A stretch of 64,000 bases of DNA, taken from Pseudomonadota bacterium (lineage in GTDB: Bacteria; Pseudomonadota; Alphaproteobacteria; Rhodobacterales; Rhodobacteraceae). Made by a program: the position numbers and the translations under genes. Under the pieces are notes generated by a model, which was given only the letters and a program-made list of their open reading frames with translations, had not been told where the DNA came from and did not search any database. Position 1 is the stretch's first letter. Each line of letters starts with the position of its first letter. This document shows, piece after piece, positions 43,095 to 52,125 of the stretch. The stretch spans positions 186,001-250,000 of the forward strand of contig JAIUPC010000004.1 of NCBI GenBank assembly GCA_020161655.1. Direction: 5' to 3'.

Positions 43095-43622
43095 ATGTCC
43101 GATACGCTGAGCCGCGCTGCGGATTTCGCGCGAAACGCCCATGCCGGGCAAAGCCGCAAGGGCGCTGCGAAAGAGCCCTACATCACTCATGTCGAGGAGG
43201 TGGCCGCCTTCGTCACCCGGCACGGGGGCGACGAGGTCGCCATTGCGGCGGCCTAGCTGCATGACACCGTCGAGGATTGCGCCGTGCGGCCGGATGAGCT
43301 TGAGCGGCTCTTCGGGGCTGAGGTTGCCGGAGTCGTCGCGGAACTGACCGATGACAAGTCGCTGCCGAAGGCACGCCGCAAGAAGTTGCAGGTCGCCAAT
43401 GCGCCGAAAAAGAGCGAACGCGCCGCGCTGGTCAAGCTTGGCGACAAGACGTCGAACGTCCGCTCGGTCCGGCTGTCGCGGCCCGAGGACTGGGATACGG
43501 CGCGCTGCCGCGCCTATCTGGACTGGGCCGAGGCGGTCGCCGCCGGACTTGTCCACGCCCTGCCGGCAGCGCGGGCGGAACTGGCGGACGAGGTTGCGGC
43601 GACCCGGCGGCAACTCGGCTGA
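43095..43622 (+). pseudogene. HD-domain phosphohydrolase interrupted by an in-frame amber codon
   Basis: From ATG 43095 (after AAAGGAG) a frame of 176 codons encodes an HD-type hydrolase related to SpoT/MESH1 (ppGpp hydrolase-like) proteins: ARNAHAGQSRKGAAKEPYIT, then LHDTVED with the metal-binding HD, then ALVKLGDKTSNVRSV. Codon 54 is TAG (43254-43256) just before LHDTVED, where relatives have Trp (AAWLHD). A single TGG-to-TAG change explains it. The frame is otherwise open to 43622. The full protein needs amber suppression, or the gene is dead, or the base is a sequencing error. Confidence 0.82.
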
Positions 43623-43705
43623 ATTGCAACGGTCGGCGCGGGGCTGGTGCGACTCGGTTGCAACATTGCCAAGGAATGCTAGGGATAACTGAAAGCCCAA
43701 AGCGC

Positions 43706-44512
43706 ATGGATTCCCTTATGTCAGTAGTCATTCCGAGCCGGCGTTCCTTCATTCTGCTCGCAGGGACGGCGGCGCTCGCCGCCTGCGCCCAGCAATCTGG
43801 CGAAGTTTTTTCCGAAGTATCGCCCGATGGCACGACCCAGAGCTTCACGCCGGTCGAAGGCTACGGCGCGCTTCAGGACGGCGGCTATACGCTGCCCGCC
43901 GTGCCGCCGCAGTATCTCGAATGGCCGAACCGTCGGCAGGTCGTCTTCTACGAAGGCTCGGCGAGCCCCGGCAATATCGAGATCGACCCCTATGCCAAGT
44001 TCCTCTACTTCGTCCTTGGTGACGGCACCGCCTGGCGCTATCCGATCGCGGTCGGGCGCGCGGGCCTCAGCCTGAAGTCGACGACGACGGTGCGGGTCAA
44101 GAAGGAATGGCCCGGCTGGCAACCGACCGCCAACATGCTGCGCAGCCAGCCCGATGTCTACGGACCCTTCGCGGGCGGGGTGCCGGGTGGGCTGTCGAGC
44201 CCCCTCGGCGCGCGGGCGCTTTATCTCTACCGCGGCGGGCGCGACAGCTATTACCGCATCCACGGCACCAATGACCTGAAGTCGATCGGCAATTCCGGCT
44301 CGGCCGGCTGCATCCGGCTCTTCAACCAGGACATCATCGACCTTTACAACCGTGTGTCGGTGCCGACGACGGTGACGATCCGCAGCCAGGCGGAGTCGCT
44401 ACGGATCGTCGGGCCGGAGTTCAGTCCGCGCGGCGTCGAACTGCCGCCGACCATCGTCTCGCCGGAGTCGATCTATGGGGCCACGGATGTGACGCCGGGC
44501 GCGGGGACGTAA
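43706..44512 (+). CDS. L,D-transpeptidase (YkuD family), probable lipoprotein
   Basis: A protein of about 268 residues. The N-terminus has twin arginines (SRRSFILLAG) and a lipobox LAAC near residue 30, suggesting an envelope lipoprotein. The catalytic YkuD core contains YRIHGTNDLKSIGNSGSAGC followed by IRLFNQDI, with the conserved His and the nucleophilic Cys. It cross-links peptidoglycan through 3-3 bonds or attaches proteins to it. ATG 43706 is preferred to 43658; an alternative ATG lies at 43718. Confidence 0.88.
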   Translation: MDSLMSVVIPSRRSFILLAGTAALAACAQQSGEVFSEVSPDGTTQSFTPVEGYGALQDGGYTLPAVPPQYLEWPNRRQVVFYEGSASPGNIEIDPYAKFLYFVLGDGTAWRYPIAVGRAGLSLKSTTTVRVKKEWPGWQPTANMLRSQPDVYGPFAGGVPGGLSSPLGARALYLYRGGRDSYYRIHGTNDLKSIGNSGSAGCIRLFNQDIIDLYNRVSVPTTVTIRSQAESLRIVGPEFSPRGVELPPTIVSPESIYGATDVTPGAGT

Positions 44513-44536
44513 GGGCAGGATTGGCGCGACGCGGCT

Positions 44537-44625
44537 CCCTCCCCCTCGTGGGGAGGGCGCTGGGGTAGGGGTTGCTTTTGGATACCACGACCCCCTCCCC
44601 TCTCCCCTCCCACGCAGGGGAGGGG
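44537..44625. repeat. Pair of C/G-rich hairpins between convergent genes
   Basis: CCCTCCCC/GGGGAGGG (44537-44544, 44550-44557) and CCCCTCCC/GGGAGGGG (44604-44611, 44618-44625) form two short hairpins with a purine/pyrimidine-rich spacer. The pair occupies the gap between the transpeptidase and cupin genes and probably terminates both. Confidence 0.55.
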
Positions 44626-44653
44626 AAGCGCCCATCGGTCCGAGGTTCGCGCC

Positions 44654-45004
44654 CTAAAGGCGGATCACATAATCCTTCCGCGTCGTCTCCAGCACCTCCC
44701 ATGTCCCGGAAAATCCGGGCCGCAGGATGAAGCTGTCGCCGGGGCCGAGCGGATATTCGGTGCCGTCCGGGCCGGTGATGACGGAACGGCCCTCAAGAAT
44801 GCGGCAGTATTCCCATTCATCGTAGGAAATCCGCCACTTGCCGGGGGTGGATTGCCAGATGCCGCAATAAAGCCCGTCCCGCTCCTCGGCGTTCCAGGTG
44901 GTGTGGACGGGGTCGCCGGAGATGACCTTTTCGGGTGCCGGGCGGTCGACCTCGGGTTCAGCGGCGGCGGGGGTGAGGCGGAGGAAGTAGGCGTTCTTCG
45001 GCAT
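44654..45004 (-). CDS. Small cupin-domain protein
   Basis: A 116-residue single-cupin protein. The second half carries YDEWEYCRILEGRSVITG and PLGPGDSFILRPGFSGTW, the two cupin motifs of the EutQ/ureidoglycine-aminohydrolase-like group (Cupin_3). There is no signal peptide. ATG 45004 is chosen because the upstream part of the frame (to 45109) has no conserved content. Function unknown; a metal-dependent enzyme or sugar/amine-binding role is possible. Confidence 0.78.
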   Translation of the reverse strand: MPKNAYFLRLTPAAAEPEVDRPAPEKVISGDPVHTTWNAEERDGLYCGIWQSTPGKWRISYDEWEYCRILEGRSVITGPDGTEYPLGPGDSFILRPGFSGTWEVLETTRKDYVIRL

Positions 45005-45121
45005 GAGAGTTCCCTTGGCGGCGAGCATGGTCCCGCCTCCTGCCATAGCGGGCGGCGGCGCGGTCGGCAATCGCGTGTACTCCGCTCCTCCGGCTGCTAT
45101 GCTGGCCAAAACGGGGACAAG

Positions 45122-45775
45122 ATGCTCGAAAAGATCGGCATGCCGGGTTTTGAGACGCTATCCGCTCCGGATGCGACGGTGCTGCGGCTTCTTGATGAGA
45201 TCCTCAGCGTCAATCCCGCCCCCGTGGTCTACGAGATCGGCGTCGGCGTGGGTGCGACGACGGTGGAGATCGCGGCACGCATGGCCAATGGTGGCCAACT
45301 CCTCCTGTTCAGCCGCGAGGCCGATGTTGTGGAACTTGCCCGGGACCTTCGCGCCAGAGGGTTCAGCAACGTCGTCGATGCCTGGGGCTCTCCGGGCAAC
45401 ACCTATTCAGGCTACCACTTCGAACTTGCCCGCGGATTCGTCGCGGATGCGTTGCCAAGGTTCGACCTCGCCTATGTTGATGGTGGCCATGTCTTTCACC
45501 TCGATGCCGCCGCCGCCTCGGTGCTGAAGGAGCTTTGCCGTCCCGGCGGTTTCATGATCTTTGACGACTGGAACTGGAGCCTGGCGAAATCACCCACGCA
45601 AAACCCTTCGGTGCGGTCAGCAACCGCCCGTGACTACGATCCACGCCAGATCGAGGCGAGTCATGTGCAGCTTGTCTGCAAGGCGATCATGGACCCCGAT
45701 CCGCGCTATGAGTTTGTCGTGCTCGAAGGGCAGAGCGCGGTCTATCGGCGGCGCGAGGTCAGTCCAGCCACCTGA
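45122..45775 (+). CDS. Class I SAM-dependent methyltransferase (Methyltransf_24-like)
   Basis: A 217-residue protein. The SAM-binding loop is VYEIGVGVGATTVEIAARM, then an acidic strand, LAYVDGGHVFHLDAAA and FMIFDDWNWSLA, as in Methyltransf_24 O-methyltransferases that use a DGxH motif. ATG 45122 gives a plausible start; longer frames upstream lie within the divergent cupin region. Its 3' end overlaps the end of the convergent binding-protein gene by 17 bp. Substrate unknown. Confidence 0.75.
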   Translation: MLEKIGMPGFETLSAPDATVLRLLDEILSVNPAPVVYEIGVGVGATTVEIAARMANGGQLLLFSREADVVELARDLRARGFSNVVDAWGSPGNTYSGYHFELARGFVADALPRFDLAYVDGGHVFHLDAAAASVLKELCRPGGFMIFDDWNWSLAKSPTQNPSVRSATARDYDPRQIEASHVQLVCKAIMDPDPRYEFVVLEGQSAVYRRREVSPAT

Positions 45776-47231
45776 CCTCCGTCAGGTCGTTCGACTGGTT
45801 GGGTGAGTTTTCCCAGAGCCCCTCGATCTTGGCATTCGCGACGCCGGTCTTGGCGAGCTGGAAGAGGTAGGCGTTGACGTAGTCCCTGGCGATCATCTCC
45901 TGCGCTTCCTTCAGGATCGCGGAGCGACTGGCGGGGTCGGCGGTCCCGGTCAGCTTGTCCATCAGTGCCACGAACTCCGGCTTGCCGTATTGGAAGTAAT
46001 AGTCGGGCCGCGCGTAGATGTTGATGTCCATGGGCTCGGTATGGCTGACGATGGTCAGGTCGAAATCCTTGCCCTTGAACACCTGTTCCAGCCACTGCGC
46101 CCATTCGAGATTGGTGATCTCGGTCTTGATCCCCACCGCCGCAAGCTCTGCCGCGATGATTTCGCCACCACGCCGCGCATAGGTGGGCGGCGGGAGGGCG
46201 AGGCGGAGCGTCAGGTCGCCCACCCCGGCCTCGGCCAGAAGTGCTTTCGATTTCTCCGGGTCATGGGCCGACAGCCCGGTCAGGTCGACATAATCGGGAT
46301 TGTGCGGCGCGAAATGGGTGCCGATGGGCGTGCCGTAGCCGAACATCGCGCCGTCGATGATTTCCTGCCGGTTGATGGCATGGGCGATGGCCTCGCGCAC
46401 CTTCACGTTGTCTAGGGGCGGCTGCTTGTTGTTCATCGCAAGGATCGTCTCGCCCTCGGTCGAGCCGACGATGACCTTGAAGCGGGGGTCGGAGGCAAAC
46501 TGCGCCAAGGTCTCGGGCGCGGGGAAGTTCGGGAAGGCATCGACATCGCCGGCCATCATCGCGGCGAAGGCGGCGGTCGGGTCGGCGATGATGCGGAAGG
46601 TGGCTTTCGACAGCGCCACCGGCTTGCCCCAGTAGCCGTCATAGCGGCTGATCTCGATCCTGTCGCCTTGCGTCCAGCTGTCGAACTTGAAGGGGCCGGT
46701 GCCTACGGGCTTGGTCGCGAGGTCGGCGGCGGATTCGGGCGCCACGATCACCGCGTCGCCCCAGGCCATGTTGAAGGGGAAGCTGCCGTCAGGGTCCTTC
46801 AGGGTGACCTTGACGGTGGCGGGGTCGACGACATCGACCGCGTCGATCCCGGCAAAAAGCGCCTTCTGGGCATTGGTGCTGTCCTCGTCCCGGGCGCGGT
46901 CGAGCGAGAATTTCACATCCTCGGCGTCGAAGGCGCTGCCGTCATGGAAGGTGACGCCGGTCTGGAGGCGGAAGGTATAGGTCTTGCCATCTTCGGACAC
47001 GTCCCAGCTTTCAGCGAGCGCGGGGCGGACCGCGCCATCGGGGCCGATGCGGGTCAGGCCCTCGAAAACATTGGCATAGACGACCTCATCGGTGGCGGCG
47101 GCGGCGCCGGTCGTCGGGTCGAGGTTCGGCGGCTCAAGCACCATCCCGAGGGTGAGCGTGTCCTGCTGGGCGAGGGCGGTTCCGGCCGTCAGCGCCAGGG
47201 CTGCGGCGGTCATGGTCATGCGGCTGAACAT
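45759..47231 (-). CDS. Peptide/nickel-type ABC substrate-binding protein (DppA type)
   Basis: A 490-residue periplasmic protein. The Sec signal is MFSRMTMTAAALALTAGTAL with cleavage after LAQ. The family-5 binding protein body shows LDPTTGAAAATDEVVYANVF, ALAESWDVSEDGKTYTFRLQ, VGTGPFKFDSW and MNNKQPPLDNVKVREAIAHA. Ligands of this family include peptides, amines and opines. The matching permeases lie 5 kb away on the same strand (38740-40493), with creatinase and other plus-strand genes in between. Confidence 0.9.
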   Translation of the reverse strand: MFSRMTMTAAALALTAGTALAQQDTLTLGMVLEPPNLDPTTGAAAATDEVVYANVFEGLTRIGPDGAVRPALAESWDVSEDGKTYTFRLQTGVTFHDGSAFDAEDVKFSLDRARDEDSTNAQKALFAGIDAVDVVDPATVKVTLKDPDGSFPFNMAWGDAVIVAPESAADLATKPVGTGPFKFDSWTQGDRIEISRYDGYWGKPVALSKATFRIIADPTAAFAAMMAGDVDAFPNFPAPETLAQFASDPRFKVIVGSTEGETILAMNNKQPPLDNVKVREAIAHAINRQEIIDGAMFGYGTPIGTHFAPHNPDYVDLTGLSAHDPEKSKALLAEAGVGDLTLRLALPPPTYARRGGEIIAAELAAVGIKTEITNLEWAQWLEQVFKGKDFDLTIVSHTEPMDINIYARPDYYFQYGKPEFVALMDKLTGTADPASRSAILKEAQEMIARDYVNAYLFQLAKTGVANAKIEGLWENSPNQSNDLTEVRWLD

Positions 47232-47388
47232 GAGTGATCTCCCCTTGCGGCCCGGGTGTTCGGGCAATGGGTTGCATCTTTGGCCGGTTTTCCCTCACGT
47301 TCAAGCAGATGCGGGACCTTCGCCGCACTGGAAAGGATGCTGCGGCGCAGCTATCATGACGTGAAGACCGGCCCCGGGGAGGAACAGG

Positions 47389-48216
47389 ATGAGTGCGACG
47401 GGACAGGTGAAGCGGCTGATGCCGCCGGACATCCGGGCGCGGAAGGGCGAGACGCCGCTCGTGGTGCTGACGGCCTATACGACGCCCGTCGCGCGGCTTG
47501 TCGATCCGCATTGCGACATCGTTCTGGTGGGCGACTCTGTCGGCATGGTGGTGCATGGGCTTCCCTCGACGCTGGGCGTGACGATGGAAATGATGATCCT
47601 CCACGGGCAGGCGGTGGCGCGGGGGCTGACGCGCGCGATGATGGTCATCGACATGCCCTTTGGCTCTTACGAGGAAAGCCCCGAGCAGGCTTTCCGCAAT
47701 GCCGCCCGGCTGATGACGGAGACGGGGGCGGCCTCGGTCAAGCTTGAAGGCGGGGTGCACATGGCGCCGACCATCGCCTATCTCACCCAGCGCGGCATTC
47801 CGGTCATGGCGCATATCGGGCTGACGCCGCAGGCGGTCAACACGCTTGGCGGTTACCGGGTGCAGGGGCGCGGCAAGGATGCCGACCGCATCCGCCATGA
47901 CGCGAAGGCGGTCGCCGGCGCAGGGGCCTATTCGGTGGTGCTGGAAAAGGTGCCGGACGGTCTTGCGGCGGAAATCACCCGCAAGGTCGACATCCCGACC
48001 GTGGGCATCGGCGCCTCGGCCCAGTGCGACGGGCAGGTGCTGGTCGTCGATGACATGCTGGGGCTTTTCACCTCGTTCCGGCCCAAGTTCGTGAAACGCT
48101 ACGCCGAGCTTGGGATCGCCGCCGACGAGGCGATCGCCGCCTATGCCGCCGAGGTCAGGGCGCGGAGCTTCCCGGCGCCGGAGCATGTCTTCGGCGAGGA
48201 GCCGGCGAAACCATGA
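47389..48216 (+). CDS. panB: 3-methyl-2-oxobutanoate hydroxymethyltransferase
   Basis: A 275-residue TIM-barrel enzyme making ketopantoate from alpha-ketoisovalerate and methylene-THF, the first step of pantothenate synthesis. Conserved segments are [67 protein letters not shown] and [16 protein letters not shown]. It overlaps panC by 4 bp. ATG 47389 follows GGGGAGGAAC. Confidence 0.95.
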   Translation: MSATGQVKRLMPPDIRARKGETPLVVLTAYTTPVARLVDPHCDIVLVGDSVGMVVHGLPSTLGVTMEMMILHGQAVARGLTRAMMVIDMPFGSYEESPEQAFRNAARLMTETGAASVKLEGGVHMAPTIAYLTQRGIPVMAHIGLTPQAVNTLGGYRVQGRGKDADRIRHDAKAVAGAGAYSVVLEKVPDGLAAEITRKVDIPTVGIGASAQCDGQVLVVDDMLGLFTSFRPKFVKRYAELGIAADEAIAAYAAEVRARSFPAPEHVFGEEPAKP

Positions 48217-49043
48217 GAACCGTCCGCGACGTGAAGGCGCTGCGCGGGCTCGTCGCGGGCTGGAAGGCGGCGGGAAATTCGGTCGGCGTGGTGCCGACGA
48301 TGGGCGCGCTTCATGCCGGGCACCTGAGCCTTGTCCATGCCGCGAAAGCGGGGTCGGACCGGGTGATCGCGACGATCTTCGTGAACCCCAGGCAGTTCAA
48401 CAACCCCGACGACCTTGCCAAGTATCCCCGCACCGAGGAACGCGATGCGGCGATGCTGATGGAGGGTGGCGTCGATGTCCTCTTCGCGCCGCCGCCCGAG
48501 GTCGTCTATCCGGCGGGCTTCGCTACTTCGGTCAGTGTCGACGGCGTCGCCAGTGAGCTGGAGGGTGCCTTTCGGCCTGGCCATTTCGACGGGGTGGCGA
48601 CGGTGGTGACCAAGCTGTTGCTGATGACCGGGGCGGATCGGGCCTTTTTCGGCGAAAAGGACTGGCAGCAGTTGCAGGTGGTGCGGCGTCTGGTGCGCGA
48701 CCTGAACATCCCGGTCACGATCACCGGCTGCCCGACGCTGCGCGAGGCGGACGGGCTTGCCATGTCGTCGCGCAACACGAGGCTGACGGCGGCAGAGCGG
48801 CAGATCGCCCCGGCGCTTCACCGCGCCATGACCGGCGCGGCCGAGGCAATCCGGCGCGGTGTGCCTGCAGGGCGGGCGCTGGCATCGGCGCGGGCTGCGC
48901 TGCTGGCGGCGGGGTTTTCCGCAGTGGAGTATCTTGAGGTGCGCGACGGCGAAAGCCTCGGGCCGGCTACCGGTGCGCCCGCCCGGATTCTCGCCGCCGC
49001 CGTTCTTGGCGGCGTGCGGCTGATCGACAACATTCCGGTCTGA
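48213..49043 (+). CDS. panC: Pantoate-beta-alanine ligase
   Basis: A 276-residue ligase joining pantoate and beta-alanine with ATP via an adenylate. The nucleotide-binding HIGH-like motif [53 protein letters not shown] and [13 protein letters not shown] are all present. It is translationally coupled to panB, forming the standard panBC pair. Confidence 0.95.
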   Translation: MRTVRDVKALRGLVAGWKAAGNSVGVVPTMGALHAGHLSLVHAAKAGSDRVIATIFVNPRQFNNPDDLAKYPRTEERDAAMLMEGGVDVLFAPPPEVVYPAGFATSVSVDGVASELEGAFRPGHFDGVATVVTKLLLMTGADRAFFGEKDWQQLQVVRRLVRDLNIPVTITGCPTLREADGLAMSSRNTRLTAAERQIAPALHRAMTGAAEAIRRGVPAGRALASARAALLAAGFSAVEYLEVRDGESLGPATGAPARILAAAVLGGVRLIDNIPV

Positions 49044-49051
49044 CGTTCGCC

Positions 49052-49441
49052 TCAGGCGAGGTCTTCGAGCCGTTTCAGCGCCGTTTGCAGCGACCTGAGT
49101 TCGGCCCGGATCTCGCCGTCGAGTGCCGCGATGCGGGCGCGGATTTCGGCGATGGCGACCTTGCGCTCGGTCTTGTCGGCGACGATCCTGTCTAGTTCCA
49201 GAAGCGCAGCCGACAGGGTCGGCGCGATCTCGTAATCGACCATTCCAGCGGCACTATCAGAAGCGCGGGGAGTGCGCGCGAAGTGATAGATGCGGGTCAC
49301 AGGGAGGAATGATCCCGCGGGACGCTGGTAGCGAAGCTTGAGGATGTCATCATGCGATTCACCGTCGATCAGATCGTAGCTGGTGATCTGGTCGGGGCTC
49401 GTGACACCCATGGCTTTCAGGGTCGGATAACGGTCTGGCAC
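49052..49441 (-). CDS. DUF3461-family protein
   Basis: A 129-residue soluble protein of uncharacterised family DUF3461: YPTLKAMGVTSPDQITSYDL, ILKLRYQRPAGSFLPVTRIY and a C-terminal coiled coil (residues about 80-125, KTERKVAIAEIRARIAALDG). A GTG start at 49441, 7 nt after GAGGAG, gives VPDRYPTL, matching the family start; the upstream ATG frame to 49522 lacks homology. It is convergent with panC, only 8 bp apart. No function is known. Confidence 0.82.
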   Translation of the reverse strand: MPDRYPTLKAMGVTSPDQITSYDLIDGESHDDILKLRYQRPAGSFLPVTRIYHFARTPRASDSAAGMVDYEIAPTLSAALLELDRIVADKTERKVAIAEIRARIAALDGEIRAELRSLQTALKRLEDLA

Positions 49442-49516
49442 TTGAGGCTCCTCGATGCGGCAAGTGGTCCGGGCGCAAGGTCTGCCGGAATCGTGCTTAG
49501 CAGCGATACGGCAAAA

Positions 49517-49586
49517 ATTCAAGGCGCTTTGGATGAATTTGGCGCGGGAAAAACAGGGGCGCCGGAAGAATATTCAAGGCGCTTTG
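49517..49586. repeat. 15-bp direct repeat upstream of the DUF3461 gene
   Basis: ATTCAAGGCGCTTTG occurs at 49517-49531 and again at 49572-49586, with starts 55 bp apart, in the short region between the DUF3461 start and the M20 gene end. It could be a pair of regulatory sites or the scar of a small insertion. Confidence 0.55.
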
Positions 49587-49602
49587 AAATGCCCCGCCAG
49601 GA

Positions 49603-50895
49603 TCACGGCGCAGGCGCCAGAAGTTCCGCCAGGACCAGCGCCATCACCTTGGCGCTGTCTTCCATATCGGTGATCCCGACCCATTCGTCGGGCTGATGCG
49701 CAAGGTCGAGAACCCCCGGCCCGTAGGCGATGCAGTTCTTCAGCCGCCCGATGCGGTCGATATGCTTCTGGTCGTAGGTGCCGGGGGAGACGACATAGCC
49801 CGCCTCGCGGCCCAGCACCTTTTCGATGGCGGCGGCGGTGGACCGCACGATGGGTGCATCCTTTTCGGTCATCACCGGGCGCACCTCGAAAAGATCGCGC
49901 ACCTCATACTGGAAGGTCGGGCGCTCCGCCTTCACCCGTTCCAGCATCGCCGTCACCTCGCGCTTCACCTCGGCGAGGTCCTCCTCGATCAGGTAGCGCC
50001 GGTCGATCACGATGCGGCAGCGGTCGGGGACGCAAGGGACGGGAAGGCCGGTATAGCCCTCCTCCTGCTCCTTCTCGCCGCCGTGGATCGAGTTGATGTT
50101 CAGCGTCGATTGCTTCGCCCCTTCCGGGATCACCGGCATCGCGGTGCGCTTGGTGGCAAGCAAAGGGAAAAGCGTCGCCTCCATCTCCGCCAGAACTACG
50201 CCCATGTGCCGGACGGCGCTGTCGCCGAGGAAGGGCATGGAGCCATGGGCGATCCGGCCCTTGGTCTCGATCTCCGCCCACCAGACGCCACGATGGCCAA
50301 GGCAGATGCGGTCCTTGTGCAAAGGCTCTGGGATGATGACGTGCTGGACGCGGGCGGGGTCGAAGCGGCCCTGTTCGGCAAGATAGGCGACGCCACCATA
50401 GCCGCCCGATTCCTCGTCCGCCGTGGCGGAGATTTCGATGGCGCCGCGGAAATCGGGGCAGGCGGCGATGAAGGCCTCGGCGGCGATGATGCTCGCGGCG
50501 ATCCCGCCCTTCATGTCGCAGGCGCCGCGCCCGTAGATGCGGTCGCCCTCGACCTCACCGCCGAAGGGATCGCGGGTCCAGCCGTGGCCGACCTCCACGA
50601 CGTCATGATGGCCGTTGAAATGCACGCAGTCGCCGGGGCCGGAGCCATCCTTCCGCGCGACGAGGTTCCAGCGCGGATGCGCGGCACTATCGCCCGGCGC
50701 GCCCTCGGCCCGGATCAGGTCCACGGCAAAGCCCTGCCGGCCCAGCCTTTCGGCGAGGTATTCGCAGATTTCCAGATAGTTGAGGCCGGGTGGGTTCAGC
50801 GTCGGGATGCGGATCAGGTCTTGCGTCAGCGCCACCAGGTCGCCGCGCCGCGCGTCGATCCCCGCCTTGATCCGGTCTTCGAGATGGCTTGCCAT
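49603..50895 (-). CDS. M20-family deacylase (ArgE/DapE type)
   Basis: A 430-residue zinc-dependent hydrolase of the acetylornithine deacetylase/succinyl-diaminopimelate desuccinylase group. Metal ligands lie in VHFNGHHDVVEVGHG, IYGRGACDMKGGIAASI and ADEESGGYGG, and a dimerisation domain contains RIAHGSMPFLGDSAVRHMG. ATG 50895 (MASHLEDR) is preferred to a TTG two codons earlier. The exact substrate (N-acyl amino acid or peptide) cannot be assigned; no arg or dap genes are adjacent. It is divergent from the AAA block. Confidence 0.88.
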   Translation of the reverse strand: MASHLEDRIKAGIDARRGDLVALTQDLIRIPTLNPPGLNYLEICEYLAERLGRQGFAVDLIRAEGAPGDSAAHPRWNLVARKDGSGPGDCVHFNGHHDVVEVGHGWTRDPFGGEVEGDRIYGRGACDMKGGIAASIIAAEAFIAACPDFRGAIEISATADEESGGYGGVAYLAEQGRFDPARVQHVIIPEPLHKDRICLGHRGVWWAEIETKGRIAHGSMPFLGDSAVRHMGVVLAEMEATLFPLLATKRTAMPVIPEGAKQSTLNINSIHGGEKEQEEGYTGLPVPCVPDRCRIVIDRRYLIEEDLAEVKREVTAMLERVKAERPTFQYEVRDLFEVRPVMTEKDAPIVRSTAAAIEKVLGREAGYVVSPGTYDQKHIDRIGRLKNCIAYGPGVLDLAHQPDEWVGITDMEDSAKVMALVLAELLAPAP

Positions 50896-51048
50896 GGGCA
50901 AACGCTAGCCTGCCCGCCCGGCAGGGGCAATCCGCGCGAAACCGGGGTGACGCCCAAGGAACGATGGTCTAAGTTTTTTCCGGCGGCTCTCGACAAACCG
51001 GGGGCGGATCACAACATGGTGTAAAGACCTTTAACATCGAGGGGCGAA

Positions 51049-52125
51049 ATGTCCGACTTTGAATCCCAGATCATCGAAAGCCAGAAGCAGGTGGCGGCAG
51101 CGCAATCGAAGATTTCTGAACTGACCGCGAAGATCGACAACGCGAAGGTGAAGCTCAACGCCGGGCAGGACATTTCCATCGACATCGAGAATGCGACCCT
51201 CGCCGATGTCCACAAGCATACTGAACTCATGAACGCCAATATCGCCGAGCTCATCATGGGGCTTGATGACGTGACGGCGGGCTTTTCCAAGGACTTCGCC
51301 GAGATGCGGTCGAAGACCGGCTGGGAAAGCGTCGTCGGCTGGTTCTCCGAAGGCAAGTCGGAATCGATGCGGCAGGAGCGTCTGCGCGGCGCCACCATCG
51401 ACGACAAGCTGCAGGACCTGATCGCCAAATCCGATACCATCGTGAAGCTTCTCGAAGGCCAGCTGGCGGTGCTGAACGAACACAAGGCCAAGGTCGAGGC
51501 CAACCTGACCGGCACGCTCACCGACCGCGAGGTGACGGTGGGCGAGCTGGAATCGGTGCGGGCGGCGGTTCAGGCGCTTGACCCGAAGATCATCGAACTG
51601 GAGAACAAGATCTCCATGGAGCAGGACGCGGCGGCGCGGACCAAGCTGGAAAGCGATCTGGCCGAGTTGAACAAGCAGCACAACGCGCTGGTGCAGGACG
51701 AGCAGGTGAAGCTGGCGAAGTCCCAGACCTTGGAGCGCTATATCGAGGCCGGCAAGACCTGGGTCGACAGCTTGCAGAACCAGGCGGCGACGCAGATGGT
51801 TCTCATCAACAAGCTCCAGACCGACACGCGGCAGCGGGTGGTCCTCTATGATGCGCTGACCAAGAGCTTGAAGACCGCGCAGCAGCAGGACGTGGCGCAC
51901 AAGATCAACGAGATCGGCGTGAAGACGGATCAGGAGGCGCAGGCCGCCATGGCCGGCATCGGTTCCGCCACCAACACGCGGATGGCCGAGATGCTGGAAG
52001 CGCATGAGGACCAGATGGTCTTTGCCCGGAAGGTGCTTGAGGAGAAGGCCAAGGCGGATGAACGCTTCGCCCGGCGCTTCTCGGCGATTGTCGAGAAGCA
52101 CGACAAGAACCTGTATGGCGGGTAA
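51049..52125 (+). CDS. Coiled-coil protein heading the AAA-ATPase block
   Basis: A 358-residue, almost wholly alpha-helical, charged protein without signal peptide or membrane helix. Coiled coils are predicted by eye at about 5-70 and 115-260 (for example ELENKISMEQDAAARTKLES). It is rich in Gln, Ala, Lys and Glu, with faint resemblance to TelA (tellurite/toxic anion resistance)-type proteins. It has a good ribosome site (GAGGGGCG) and is the first gene of the run 51049-58776, overlapping the next by 11 bp. Annotated relatives are called only 'cell surface protein', as I recall. It is probably a structural or scaffold partner of the AAA ATPase. Confidence 0.75.
   Translation: MSDFESQIIESQKQVAAAQSKISELTAKIDNAKVKLNAGQDISIDIENATLADVHKHTELMNANIAELIMGLDDVTAGFSKDFAEMRSKTGWESVVGWFSEGKSESMRQERLRGATIDDKLQDLIAKSDTIVKLLEGQLAVLNEHKAKVEANLTGTLTDREVTVGELESVRAAVQALDPKIIELENKISMEQDAAARTKLESDLAELNKQHNALVQDEQVKLAKSQTLERYIEAGKTWVDSLQNQAATQMVLINKLQTDTRQRVVLYDALTKSLKTAQQQDVAHKINEIGVKTDQEAQAAMAGIGSATNTRMAEMLEAHEDQMVFARKVLEEKAKADERFARRFSAIVEKHDKNLYGG

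Noticed and set aside
43254-43256. UAG read as pyrrolysine
   Set aside because: No pyl genes or methylamine methyltransferase are seen, the residue in relatives is Trp, and a single base change explains the codon.
43284-43622. Independent 112-residue gene starting at 43284
   Set aside because: It is in the same frame as ATG 43095 and begins inside the HD domain after the metal-binding LHD, so it is the downstream part of the amber-interrupted gene.
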